A stretch of 64,000 nt of DNA, from positions 1,116,001 to 1,180,000 of the forward strand of contig NZ_WUMN01000001.1 of assembly GCF_009826935.1 (NCBI RefSeq). Reading direction: 5' to 3'. Source of the stretch: Flavobacterium sp. Sd200 (GTDB lineage: Bacteria; Bacteroidota; Bacteroidia; Flavobacteriales; Flavobacteriaceae). Positions within the stretch are counted from its first letter, which is position 1. Every line of letters starts with the position of its first letter. Positions 24,304-32,079 of this stretch are shown here, one piece after another. The position numbers and the translations under genes were made by a program. The notes under the pieces were generated by a model. That model made no database searches. It worked only from the letters and a program-made list of their open reading frames with translations, and was not told the origin of the DNA.

Positions 24304-25242
24304 ATGGAAAATACAATCTTAGGCATCCATCACATTACAGCTATAGCCGGCGATGCCAAACGCAATTTTAATTTTTATTCTAACATATTAGGATTAAGGT
24401 TTATTAAAAAAACAGTCAATTTTGACGATCCGGGCACTTACCACTTTTACTTTGGAGACGAAATAGGTAGTGCAGGAACGATCCTTACATTTTTCCCATG
24501 GGGAAGCGGCATACCCCAAGGCAGAAGAGGAAGCGGAATGGCTACCGAAATTGGCTACTCTGTTCCTAAAGGCAGCCTTGAATTTTGGGTAGAGCGTTTT
24601 GAAAAATATAATGTTATATACAATAAACCGTCTGAAAGATTTGGCGAACGTTATCTTACGTTTCTTGATCCGGACGGGCTTAAACTGGAACTAATAGAAT
24701 CGGCAACACCGGATACAAGAAAACCATGGGAAACCGACGAAGTTAAAGCAGATGTTGCCACGAGAGGGTTTCATAATGTAACCATTACTTTAAACAGCAT
24801 TACAGGAACAGCATCTGTGCTTACCGATATTTTTGGATATAAACTAATATCTCAGGACAGCAACCGATACAGATATGCTACCGACAGCGTAGACCAGGCT
24901 GCCATAGTAGATCTTGTAGAACTTAAAGACGAAAAACATGGCCATGTAGCCAACGGTACAGTACACCATGTAGCCTTTAGGGTTAAAAACGACGAAATAT
25001 TAATGCATTTTAGAGAAAAAGTTGTGGCAGCCGGATTGAGTATCACTCCTCAAATAGACCGCAATTATTTCCATAGCCTATATTTCAGAGAGCCGGGAGG
25101 AGTGCTTTTTGAAATAGCTACCGACAACCCCGGTTTCCTTATAGATGAGCCATTGGAAACCCTTGGTAAAGAATTAAAACTACCTGCACAATATGAAAGC
25201 AGGCGGGAAGAAATAACAGCACATCTGGATCCAATAAATTAA
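24304..25242 (+). CDS. VOC-superfamily ring-cleaving dioxygenase (MhqO-like)
   Basis: A 312-aa protein with two vicinal-oxygen-chelate modules. Metal ligand motifs are GIHHITA, KLELIE, VHHVAF and VLFEIATD. The family is annotated as ring-cleaving dioxygenase; the Bacillus relative MhqO acts in quinone and electrophile resistance. The pirin, GNAT and hydrolase genes that follow fit a redox-stress role. It has its own terminator, so downstream genes use another promoter. Confidence 0.85.
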   Translation: MENTILGIHHITAIAGDAKRNFNFYSNILGLRFIKKTVNFDDPGTYHFYFGDEIGSAGTILTFFPWGSGIPQGRRGSGMATEIGYSVPKGSLEFWVERFEKYNVIYNKPSERFGERYLTFLDPDGLKLELIESATPDTRKPWETDEVKADVATRGFHNVTITLNSITGTASVLTDIFGYKLISQDSNRYRYATDSVDQAAIVDLVELKDEKHGHVANGTVHHVAFRVKNDEILMHFREKVVAAGLSITPQIDRNYFHSLYFREPGGVLFEIATDNPGFLIDEPLETLGKELKLPAQYESRREEITAHLDPIN

Positions 25243-25251
25243 TTTTTAGAC

Positions 25252-25282
25252 ACACCCCAAACGCTTTGTTTGGGGTGTTTTA
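25252..25282 (+). terminator. Terminator after the VOC dioxygenase gene
   Basis: ACACCCCAAA (25252-25261) pairs perfectly with TTTGGGGTGT (25269-25278), followed by TTT. Confidence 0.85.
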
Positions 25283-25381
25283 TTCTAAAAAGCACTTAAT
25301 CGATAAAACAAAACCGTACGTCGGTTAATTCAAAAAAATTACAATATTAAATATAGATAGAGTATTACAAAACAGTAGTTT

Positions 25382-25402
25382 ACTAAATAATTATTATTTA
25401 GT
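25382..25402. promoter_or_regulatory. Palindromic operator candidate upstream of the pirin gene
   Basis: ACTAAATAAT-T-ATTATTTAGT is a perfect 10-bp inverted repeat around one base. Flanking GTTT and AAAC extend it with a one-base bulge. It is 84-104 bp before the pirin start. Its left arm (TTTACTAAATAA, 25379-25390) recurs at 23686-23697 upstream of the Crp-like gene. Confidence 0.5.
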
Positions 25403-25485
25403 TAAACAACTTTAACGGCTTAAATCGATATAGTAGAATATTGTGTAAGAATAATTTTGTAATTTTAATCAAAATAAAAATTGTT

Positions 25486-26382
25486 ATGTCTAATATCAAT
25501 CAGATAATAGAAGAAAGACCCGCAGATATTGGTAACTTTTTGGTTGGTCGTCTGTTACCTTTTCGCGACAGACGCACCGTGGGGCCTTTTGCTTTTATAG
25601 ACCACATGGGTCCTGCGGCACTTAACGATCATCAAAATATAGATGTTGGGCCTCACCCTCATATAGGGCTCAGCACGCTTACTTATCTTTTTGAGGGAAA
25701 CATGATGCACCGCGACAGTTTGGGCACAGAGATTGAAATTACTCCCGGACAGGTAAACTGGATGACCGCAGGTAAAGGAATTGTACATTCTGAACGTACT
25801 CCGGAGAGACTTAGGCACAGCGATAAGTTTTTACATGGATTGCAAATATGGGTGGCATTACCAAAACATCTCGAAAAAATGGAACCCTCTTTTGCCCATA
25901 TAACTGAGGAAGAATTGCCGGAATGGCAGCAGGATGGCGTTACCATTAAGCTTATTGCAGGAGAGGCTCTAGGCAAAAAATCGCCAGTTCCGGTTTACAG
26001 TCCGCTTTATTTTTTAGAAATCAAAAGTATTGACAGGCAAAAAGTTGCTATTGGCAGCGGACTCTATGGCGAAAGCGGACTCTATATATTAGACGGAAGT
26101 ATAGAAAGCGACGGCAATACTTTTTTGCCAAAACAGTTGTTGGTTGCTAAAGACAGTTCTATATGCGAATTTACTATGAACCCAAATACAACGGTATATA
26201 TTTTTGGAGGGGAACCTTTTCCTGAGCCCAGGTATATTTACTGGAACTTTGTAGCTACATCTCCCGAACTTATAGAAGAGGCGAAAGTGCGCTGGCAGGC
26301 ACAGGAGTTTCCTAAAATAGAAGGCGAGGTTGGTTTTGTACCACTACCGGAACAGAACTCAAATTTTAATATCAAGAAATAA
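25486..26382 (+). CDS. Pirin family protein
   Basis: A 298-aa double-cupin protein. I chose ATG 25486 (SNINQIIEERPADIGNF) over an upstream TTG. The pirin N-terminal cupin carries the metal ligands in VGPHPHIGLSTLTYLFEG (His-His, His) with HSERTPE. Some bacterial pirins have quercetinase-like dioxygenase activity; others act as redox-linked regulators. It probably begins the operon that continues with the GNAT gene (6 bp gap). The palindrome at 25382 may control it. Confidence 0.9.
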   Translation: MSNINQIIEERPADIGNFLVGRLLPFRDRRTVGPFAFIDHMGPAALNDHQNIDVGPHPHIGLSTLTYLFEGNMMHRDSLGTEIEITPGQVNWMTAGKGIVHSERTPERLRHSDKFLHGLQIWVALPKHLEKMEPSFAHITEEELPEWQQDGVTIKLIAGEALGKKSPVPVYSPLYFLEIKSIDRQKVAIGSGLYGESGLYILDGSIESDGNTFLPKQLLVAKDSSICEFTMNPNTTVYIFGGEPFPEPRYIYWNFVATSPELIEEAKVRWQAQEFPKIEGEVGFVPLPEQNSNFNIKK

Positions 26383-26388
26383 TATTAC

Positions 26389-26667
26389 ATGGAGATACTT
26401 CATCATGACGATGGTAAAAAAGGCCATTTTAAAGCCATAGAAGGCGATAAAGAAGCCGGTATAATGACCTATACTTATGCTACACCGGGCATTTTTACTA
26501 TAGAGCATACTATTGGCAACCCTGAGTTTAAAGGCGTGGGTCTTAAGCTACTGGACAGGGCTGTTGCTTTTGCTCGCGAAAAAAACTTAAAAATTATTCC
26601 TCAGTGCCCTTTTGCGCATAAAATGTTTGAGAGAAAACCAGAAATTCATGACGTACTTGCTTCCTAA
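26389..26667 (+). CDS. Small GNAT-family N-acetyltransferase (COG2388 type)
   Basis: A 92-aa minimal GNAT domain with MTYTYATPGIFTIEHT strand-turn, a GVGLKLLDRAV acetyl-CoA-binding turn and the typical end PQCPFAHKMFERKPE. Such YjdJ-like proteins have no proven substrate. It follows the pirin gene after 6 bp. Confidence 0.85.
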   Translation: MEILHHDDGKKGHFKAIEGDKEAGIMTYTYATPGIFTIEHTIGNPEFKGVGLKLLDRAVAFAREKNLKIIPQCPFAHKMFERKPEIHDVLAS

Positions 26668-26726
26668 AATCGACTACAGGGAAAAATTGCGTTAACAACC
26701 TAAAAATTACAATCCCCCCAGGATTT

Positions 26727-27530
26727 ATGTATTTATCTAAAACAATTGTATTTATTACAGGGGCTTTTGTGTCCCATACATGCTGGGATGCATGGCAAAA
26801 TTATTATAAAACCAAGGGCTATACATGCATTGCACCGCCATGGCCTTTTAAGAATGAAAATACTCAGGAACTAAGAAATAAAAGACCAAACGATACTGAC
26901 CTTGCCGGGCTAAGGCTTAGGAAAATTATAGAACATTATGAAACTATAATAGCTTCGTTGCCTGAAAAGCCTATTGTTATTGGCCATTCTTTAGGCGGAT
27001 TGATAGCTCAGATACTTGTAAACAAAAACCTTATATGCGCGGGCATTGCTATACACTCTGCACCTCCTAAAGGTATTTTTTCGTTTGAGTGGCCTATTTT
27101 AAAATTGATCTGGAAACCGTTGGGCTACTTTACATCGACAAAAAAGACATACATGATGAGCCTTAGCCATTGGAAAAAGGCCTTTGCAAATGGTATTGAT
27201 GTAAATGAACAAATAATATCATACGAAAAGTATGCTGTGCCGGAATCTAAACTGGCCGTAAGGGACTCGTTGGGTAATGTTTCTAAAATAGACTTTTTTA
27301 AATTACATCCTCCCCTGCTCTTTATAACAGGCAGCGAAGATAACTTAACACCAAATTCTCTTAATTATGAGAATTATATTAAGTACAACAAAGACAATGC
27401 TATAACTGACTATAAGGAGTTTAAAGGTAAAACTCACTTTTCAATAGCTCTTCCGGGGTGGCAGGACGAAGCAGACTATATATTATCCTGGTTGGAAATA
27501 TTAGAGCACAAAATAGAAATTTCTAAATAA
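26727..27530 (+). CDS. Alpha/beta hydrolase
   Basis: A 267-aa single-domain hydrolase. The nucleophile is Ser88 in VIGHSLGG, the probable acid is in FITGSEDNLT, and a late His lies in GKTHFSIA. It begins FITGAFVSHTCWDAW, where the oxyanion-type HG motif is degenerate. It resembles the esterases found beside pirin and ring-cleaving dioxygenase genes. The substrate is unknown. A terminator follows. Confidence 0.85.
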   Translation: MYLSKTIVFITGAFVSHTCWDAWQNYYKTKGYTCIAPPWPFKNENTQELRNKRPNDTDLAGLRLRKIIEHYETIIASLPEKPIVIGHSLGGLIAQILVNKNLICAGIAIHSAPPKGIFSFEWPILKLIWKPLGYFTSTKKTYMMSLSHWKKAFANGIDVNEQIISYEKYAVPESKLAVRDSLGNVSKIDFFKLHPPLLFITGSEDNLTPNSLNYENYIKYNKDNAITDYKEFKGKTHFSIALPGWQDEADYILSWLEILEHKIEISK

Positions 27531-27542
27531 GCAATAAAATAA

Positions 27543-27580
27543 AAGGACAGTTTCGGTAAAATGAAACTGTCCTTGTTTTT
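27543..27580. terminator. Terminator after the alpha/beta hydrolase gene
   Basis: AAGGACAGTTTC (27543-27554) pairs perfectly with GAAACTGTCCTT (27563-27574), followed by GTTTTT. Confidence 0.85.
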
Positions 27581-27634
27581 GGCGTTAGACAATACTAACT
27601 TCAATTATCTACCTGCTATCTTTAGTCTGATGTT

Positions 27635-28681
27635 CTATTTCATAGAAGCCATATCGATAACAAAACGATATTTAACATCGCTTTTCTCCATACGGTCATA
27701 AGCTTCGTTAATATATTTCATATCGATTACTTCAACATCAGAAGCTATATTGTGTTCAGCACAATAATCCAGCATCTCCTGAGTCTCAGCAATACCGCCT
27801 ATCAGGCTGCCAATAATGCTCCTTCGTTTGCGAATTAAAGTCATAGCCGGTGCAGCCGAAGGTATTGGAGGAATACCCAACAACACCATTGTACCATTTT
27901 TTCTAAGCAGGTTTAGGTAAGTGGCATATTCGTGTTGTGCAGATATTGTATTGATTATAAAATCAAAACTGTTCTGTAAAGAAGCCATTACGCTTTCGTC
28001 AGATATCAATGCAAAATTATGTGCACCAAGCTTACGGGCATCTGCCTCTTTAGAGGGCGATGTACTGAGCATAGTTACTTCTGCACCAAAAGATGCTGCA
28101 AATTTTACTGCCATATGCCCTAAACCGCCAAGGCCCAAAACGGCTACTTTATGACCTTTGCCTACTTTAAGGTATTTTAATGGCGAATAGGTAGTTATAC
28201 CTGCACATAGCAGTGGTGCCACTCCGGCAAGATCTAAGGTATCTGATACATGCAGGGCATATTTTTCGTCTACAGTAATACTGGTAGAATATCCGCCATA
28301 GGTAGGTATTTTTGTTCCACGCTCAAAACTATTGTAGGTACCAGTCATACCCTGTTCGCAATACTGCTCCTCGCCTTCTTTACAACTCTGGCATTCACGG
28401 CAAGAGTCTACAAAACAACCAATACCTGCCAGTTCACCCACTTTAAAAGCAGTTACTTCACTGCCAACAGCTATAACCCTTCCCACAATTTCGTGTCCGG
28501 GCACTACAGGATAATTCGCCTTACCCCACTCGCTGCGCGCTGTATGGATATCACTATGGCACACACCACTAAACAAAATATCAATATGTATGTGATGTGG
28601 GCCAAGGTCGCGTCTTTCAAAATCAAAAGGCTTTAACGGTGTTTCAGCATCATACGCCGCATACGCTTTAACTTCGATCAT
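27635..28681 (-). CDS. Zinc-dependent alcohol dehydrogenase (YahK/CAD-like)
   Basis: A 348-aa medium-chain dehydrogenase/reductase. Catalytic zinc ligands lie in GVCHSDIHTARSEW (Cys, near 37) and PGHEIVG (His-Glu). The structural zinc site has four Cys (CRECQSC and QYC). The cofactor motif is GLGGLGHMAVKFA. It resembles aldehyde-reducing NADPH-dependent CAD/YahK enzymes, which remove reactive aldehydes and fit the neighbouring stress cluster. It is monocistronic. Confidence 0.9.
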   Translation of the reverse strand: MIEVKAYAAYDAETPLKPFDFERRDLGPHHIHIDILFSGVCHSDIHTARSEWGKANYPVVPGHEIVGRVIAVGSEVTAFKVGELAGIGCFVDSCRECQSCKEGEEQYCEQGMTGTYNSFERGTKIPTYGGYSTSITVDEKYALHVSDTLDLAGVAPLLCAGITTYSPLKYLKVGKGHKVAVLGLGGLGHMAVKFAASFGAEVTMLSTSPSKEADARKLGAHNFALISDESVMASLQNSFDFIINTISAQHEYATYLNLLRKNGTMVLLGIPPIPSAAPAMTLIRKRRSIIGSLIGGIAETQEMLDYCAEHNIASDVEVIDMKYINEAYDRMEKSDVKYRFVIDMASMK

Positions 28682-28768
28682 GTTTTTATGTTTTAGTTTA
28701 TTGTTTTTTATTCTCAGCCTTTCACTTAAAGCCTATTATCTTGTATCTCAATTCTATTTTCTCAGAAT

Positions 28769-29476
28769 CTATTTCTTAAGTTTCTCCGACAATTCACGTC
28801 TGTACGTAATACCGATCGGTATAAAATTATCTTTTATAAGCACATAATCTTTATTTACTTCCTCAACCTTATCAAGTGCAATAATGTATGATTTATGTGC
28901 CCTCATAAACATAGAAGATGGTAACTGCTTTTCAAGATCGTTTGTGGTGGTGGTTGCCAGATAGGTGCGTTTTTGTGTAAAAATTTTTACGTAGTTGCCA
29001 TAGCTTTGTGCATACAATATGTTGGTTAGCTGTATGTCAATGGTATCACTATCAACCTTAAGGCTTATAGTGTTTGCTATCGGTTCTTCGGCCTCCGTTG
29101 GTAATGCCGATGAAAACTCAAAAAAGCGGTCTATTGCCTTAACAAAGCGCGGATAATATATAGGTTTAAGCAAATAATCCAGCACGCCATAATCATAACT
29201 TTCCAGGGCATATTCGCTATAGGCAGTAGTAAGGATGGTACGTGGTGGTTTAGCCAGTTTTTTAAGCATTTCTATGCCTGTAATTTCGGGCATATCAATA
29301 TCCAGGAACATCAGGTCAACAACATTATCTTCAAGATATTCCAGTGCTTCTACCCCATTATATGCTTCATGCACAAGCTCCAGTGCAGGACTTTGTTTAA
29401 TGTAATTGGCAAGTACATAATGAGCCGCAGGCTCGTCGTCTACGATCATACATTTTATGGTAGCTGCCTGTGTCAT
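28769..29476 (-). CDS. LytTR-family response regulator
   Basis: A 235-aa regulator. The receiver (about 5-125) has Asp59 in LMFLDIDMPEITG and Lys in LLKPIYYPRF. A LytTR DNA-binding domain follows (about 140-233; ILYAQSYGNYVKIFT, FMRAHKSYIIAL). Its start overlaps the stop of the kinase gene by 4 bp (translational coupling). The divergent efflux operon is a natural target. Confidence 0.95.
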   Translation of the reverse strand: MTQAATIKCMIVDDEPAAHYVLANYIKQSPALELVHEAYNGVEALEYLEDNVVDLMFLDIDMPEITGIEMLKKLAKPPRTILTTAYSEYALESYDYGVLDYLLKPIYYPRFVKAIDRFFEFSSALPTEAEEPIANTISLKVDSDTIDIQLTNILYAQSYGNYVKIFTQKRTYLATTTTNDLEKQLPSSMFMRAHKSYIIALDKVEEVNKDYVLIKDNFIPIGITYRRELSEKLKK

Positions 29477-30501
29477 ATCCTTTTTAAGCGTAGTTCTAAA
29501 TTTACAGTAAATATGTTGTCTTCGATAATTTCAAGATTGTAATTACTACCATATTGCAGCTTTAACCTCTCCATAGTATTTCGAATACCAATCTTTGTAG
29601 AAACCACTTCGTTTTTCTTTTCGGGAATAGAATTCTTTACCACCAAATTAAGTTTACCATCTGTTACTGAAATGTCAATATCCACAAAACACTTTTCTAT
29701 AGAACACGTGCCGTGTTTAAAAGCATTTTCTATAAAGCATATAAGCAGCATAGGTGGAATTTTATATGCCCTCTCATCATCAACCTCACTGTTAAAACTA
29801 ATGTTACAGCGGTAACCTACCCTTTCTTTTTCGAGTTCAACATAACTGCTCACAAAACTTATCTCATCTCCCAGCGGTACGCATTGCCTTTCATTACTCT
29901 CTAACTGGTAGCGTATTAGCTGCGAAACATGCATGATAAGCTCCGGTGTTCTTTCCGGATATTGCAGGCTTATGCCGTAGAGTGTATTAAACGTATTAAA
30001 TAAAAAGTGAGGGTTTAACTGTTCTCTCAACGAATTTAACTGTGCTTGGTTGTAAAGCAATTTTTCGCTGTCAAGATTTTTACGGTCGCGATAAAATTTA
30101 AAAATAAGGGTTACCGATATTATACAAATAAGGGTTGCCACAAGGGTTGCCGCCTGAAAAACATAGCTTTGCTGCTCTGACGATTTATAAAGGAAACAGT
30201 TTTTATATATCCACAGGTTGGCCACCTGATACATAACTACTGAATATACCGCCACCAATGCCGAACTTGCCAATATATACATTAAAGGCTTGTGCTTTTT
30301 TATAAGTATGGGCAGCAGTAAATAACGGTTAAGCTGGGCATGCCCATATAAAAGCAAAAAATAGGCACAGCCACTCCAAATGCCTTTCCAGGATTTTATA
30401 AGTATCCAGTCGTTAAGGGTAAACAAAATAAACGAGAACGCAAGTATAAGCAACTCCTGCCACCATTTATTTTCTAAAATATGTTTAATCTTCCTGTCCA
30501 T
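29473..30501 (-). CDS. LytS/YehU-type sensor histidine kinase
   Basis: A kinase of 342 aa from ATG 30501 (MDRKIKHILENKW); a start 15 bp earlier is also possible. Four membrane segments (about 15-145) form the sensor. The HisKA-type His165 lies in QLNPHFLFNTFNTL. The HATPase part has PPMLLICFIENAFKHG and GIRNTMERL. Coupled with the LytTR regulator. Signal unknown; the divergent RND operon suggests envelope or toxic-compound stress. Confidence 0.9.
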   Translation of the reverse strand: MDRKIKHILENKWWQELLILAFSFILFTLNDWILIKSWKGIWSGCAYFLLLYGHAQLNRYLLLPILIKKHKPLMYILASSALVAVYSVVMYQVANLWIYKNCFLYKSSEQQSYVFQAATLVATLICIISVTLIFKFYRDRKNLDSEKLLYNQAQLNSLREQLNPHFLFNTFNTLYGISLQYPERTPELIMHVSQLIRYQLESNERQCVPLGDEISFVSSYVELEKERVGYRCNISFNSEVDDERAYKIPPMLLICFIENAFKHGTCSIEKCFVDIDISVTDGKLNLVVKNSIPEKKNEVVSTKIGIRNTMERLKLQYGSNYNLEIIEDNIFTVNLELRLKRI

Positions 30502-30551
30502 TATATCAATATACAATACAAAGTAACTACTAAATTATTGATTTTATAAAA

Positions 30552-30608
30552 AATGCGTGACCAATTGCATTCGTCATATAAATGCAACGGATGAATGTAA
30601 TTCGTCAC
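30552..30608. promoter_or_regulatory. Repeated CGT(C/G)A words between the LytTR system and efflux operon
   Basis: AATGCGTGAC (30552-30561), CATTCGTCAT (30568-30577) and AATTCGTCAC (30599-30608) are similar direct repeats. The two ATTCGTCA words are 31 bp apart, about three helical turns, and the first pair is 16 bp apart. They lie in the 181-bp divergent spacer and could bind the LytTR regulator. Confidence 0.4.
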
Positions 30609-30682
30609 TTAAACATATGTTTAAAATAAATCTGTGCTTAAATTTGCTCTATCAAATTACCATTACTTTAATACTTATTTAC

Positions 30683-32065
30683 ATGCACTTTAAAAACTTA
30701 ATGTTGCTGTTACTTTTGTATTCGCTGCATGGCTCCGGCCAGGCTCTATCACTCAAAGAGGCAGTAAATACAGGTGTGGCAAATTACGGGCTGGTGGTTG
30801 CAAAAAACAAATATGCACAGGCCGCCAACGAAACCGTAAAACAAACCAAACGCGATTACCTTCCTAACTTAAATCTTTCTGCGCAACAGGATTACGGAAC
30901 CGTAAACGGTCAAAACGGTCCACTTTACGGCCTTGGTGGCCTTGGCGTCGCCTCATCGGGGCTTCCGCTGCCCGAACAAAACTGGAACGCTGCCTTTGGT
31001 GCCCTGTATCTTGTAAACTTCAATTGGGACTTTTTTACTTTCGGGCGCATGAAGCAACGCATCAGTGTTGCTAAAGCCGATGCAACCCGTCAGCAAAAAG
31101 ACTATGAGCAGGAACTTTTTCAACATAAAGTACGCATATCATCTGCCTATCTTAATCTTTTGGCGAGCCAGAGATTATTAAGATCGCAGCAAAAAAACCT
31201 TGAGCGTACAGAGGTGGTGCTAAAAAATGCCGCCGTGCGTGTAACAAACGGACTCTTACCCGGTGTAGACAGCACGTTAGCATCAGCCGAAGTATCGAGA
31301 GCTAAAATAGCATTGAACCAGCTAAAAGAACAGGTAAAACTTCAAAATAATGAACTCGTGCGCCTCATGGGCGTTGCCCCTGTAGATTTTACTGCCGACA
31401 CTACCCTTGTGGCACGTGTACCAAAGGCAATGGTTACTAATGAAACACCTAATGACTCCTTAAACCCTATAAGGCAGTTTTATCAAAGCCGTATTAACTT
31501 TAGTAATCAACAGGTTAAACTTTTTAAGCGCGAATACTGGCCTACGCTAAGCCTGTTTGGTGTGTTCCAGACAAGAGCATCCGGCTTTAATGCAGATTAT
31601 GCACAAAACCAAAACTCATATACTCAAAACTATTTTGACGGCATAGAGCCTACACGCCAAAACTATCTTATGGGTGTGGGTATGGTGTGGAACCTTACAT
31701 CTATAGCACGTTCGTCTAAAAAAGTGAGTGCCCAAAAACTTATTACCGAAGGTTTTCAGGAAGAATATAAGGCTGTAGACCTTCAGCTTAAGGCTAACGA
31801 TGATGCTGCCAATGTGCGTATGGATTATGCCCTGCAAAACTATAAGGAAGCTCCAAAACAGGTGCGAGCCGCTCAGCAGGCCTATCTGCAGCGCAGCACA
31901 CTTTACAACAATGGACTTACCAATCTTGTAGACGTTACACAGGCTCTGTACACCCTTAACCGCGCCGAAACCGACCGCGATGTGGTGTACACCAATGTAT
32001 GGCAGGCACTGCTTATGAAAGCTGCTGCAACGGGCGACTTTAACCTTTTTATCAACGAATTTTAA
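30683..32065 (+). CDS. TolC-like outer-membrane efflux protein
   Basis: A 460-aa protein. I chose ATG 30683, which gives the signal peptide MHFKNLMLLLLLYSLHGSGQA; an upstream frame adds 42 residues with no signal. Two outer-membrane-efflux repeats (about 25-225 and 245-455) are rich in long helices (SAYLNLLASQRLL, ADTTL, TQALYTLNRAETDRDVVY). It is the exit channel of the pump whose other parts follow: RND permease after 14 bp, then the adaptor. Confidence 0.9.
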   Translation: MHFKNLMLLLLLYSLHGSGQALSLKEAVNTGVANYGLVVAKNKYAQAANETVKQTKRDYLPNLNLSAQQDYGTVNGQNGPLYGLGGLGVASSGLPLPEQNWNAAFGALYLVNFNWDFFTFGRMKQRISVAKADATRQQKDYEQELFQHKVRISSAYLNLLASQRLLRSQQKNLERTEVVLKNAAVRVTNGLLPGVDSTLASAEVSRAKIALNQLKEQVKLQNNELVRLMGVAPVDFTADTTLVARVPKAMVTNETPNDSLNPIRQFYQSRINFSNQQVKLFKREYWPTLSLFGVFQTRASGFNADYAQNQNSYTQNYFDGIEPTRQNYLMGVGMVWNLTSIARSSKKVSAQKLITEGFQEEYKAVDLQLKANDDAANVRMDYALQNYKEAPKQVRAAQQAYLQRSTLYNNGLTNLVDVTQALYTLNRAETDRDVVYTNVWQALLMKAAATGDFNLFINEF

Positions 32066-32079
32066 TTATTGATTAAATA

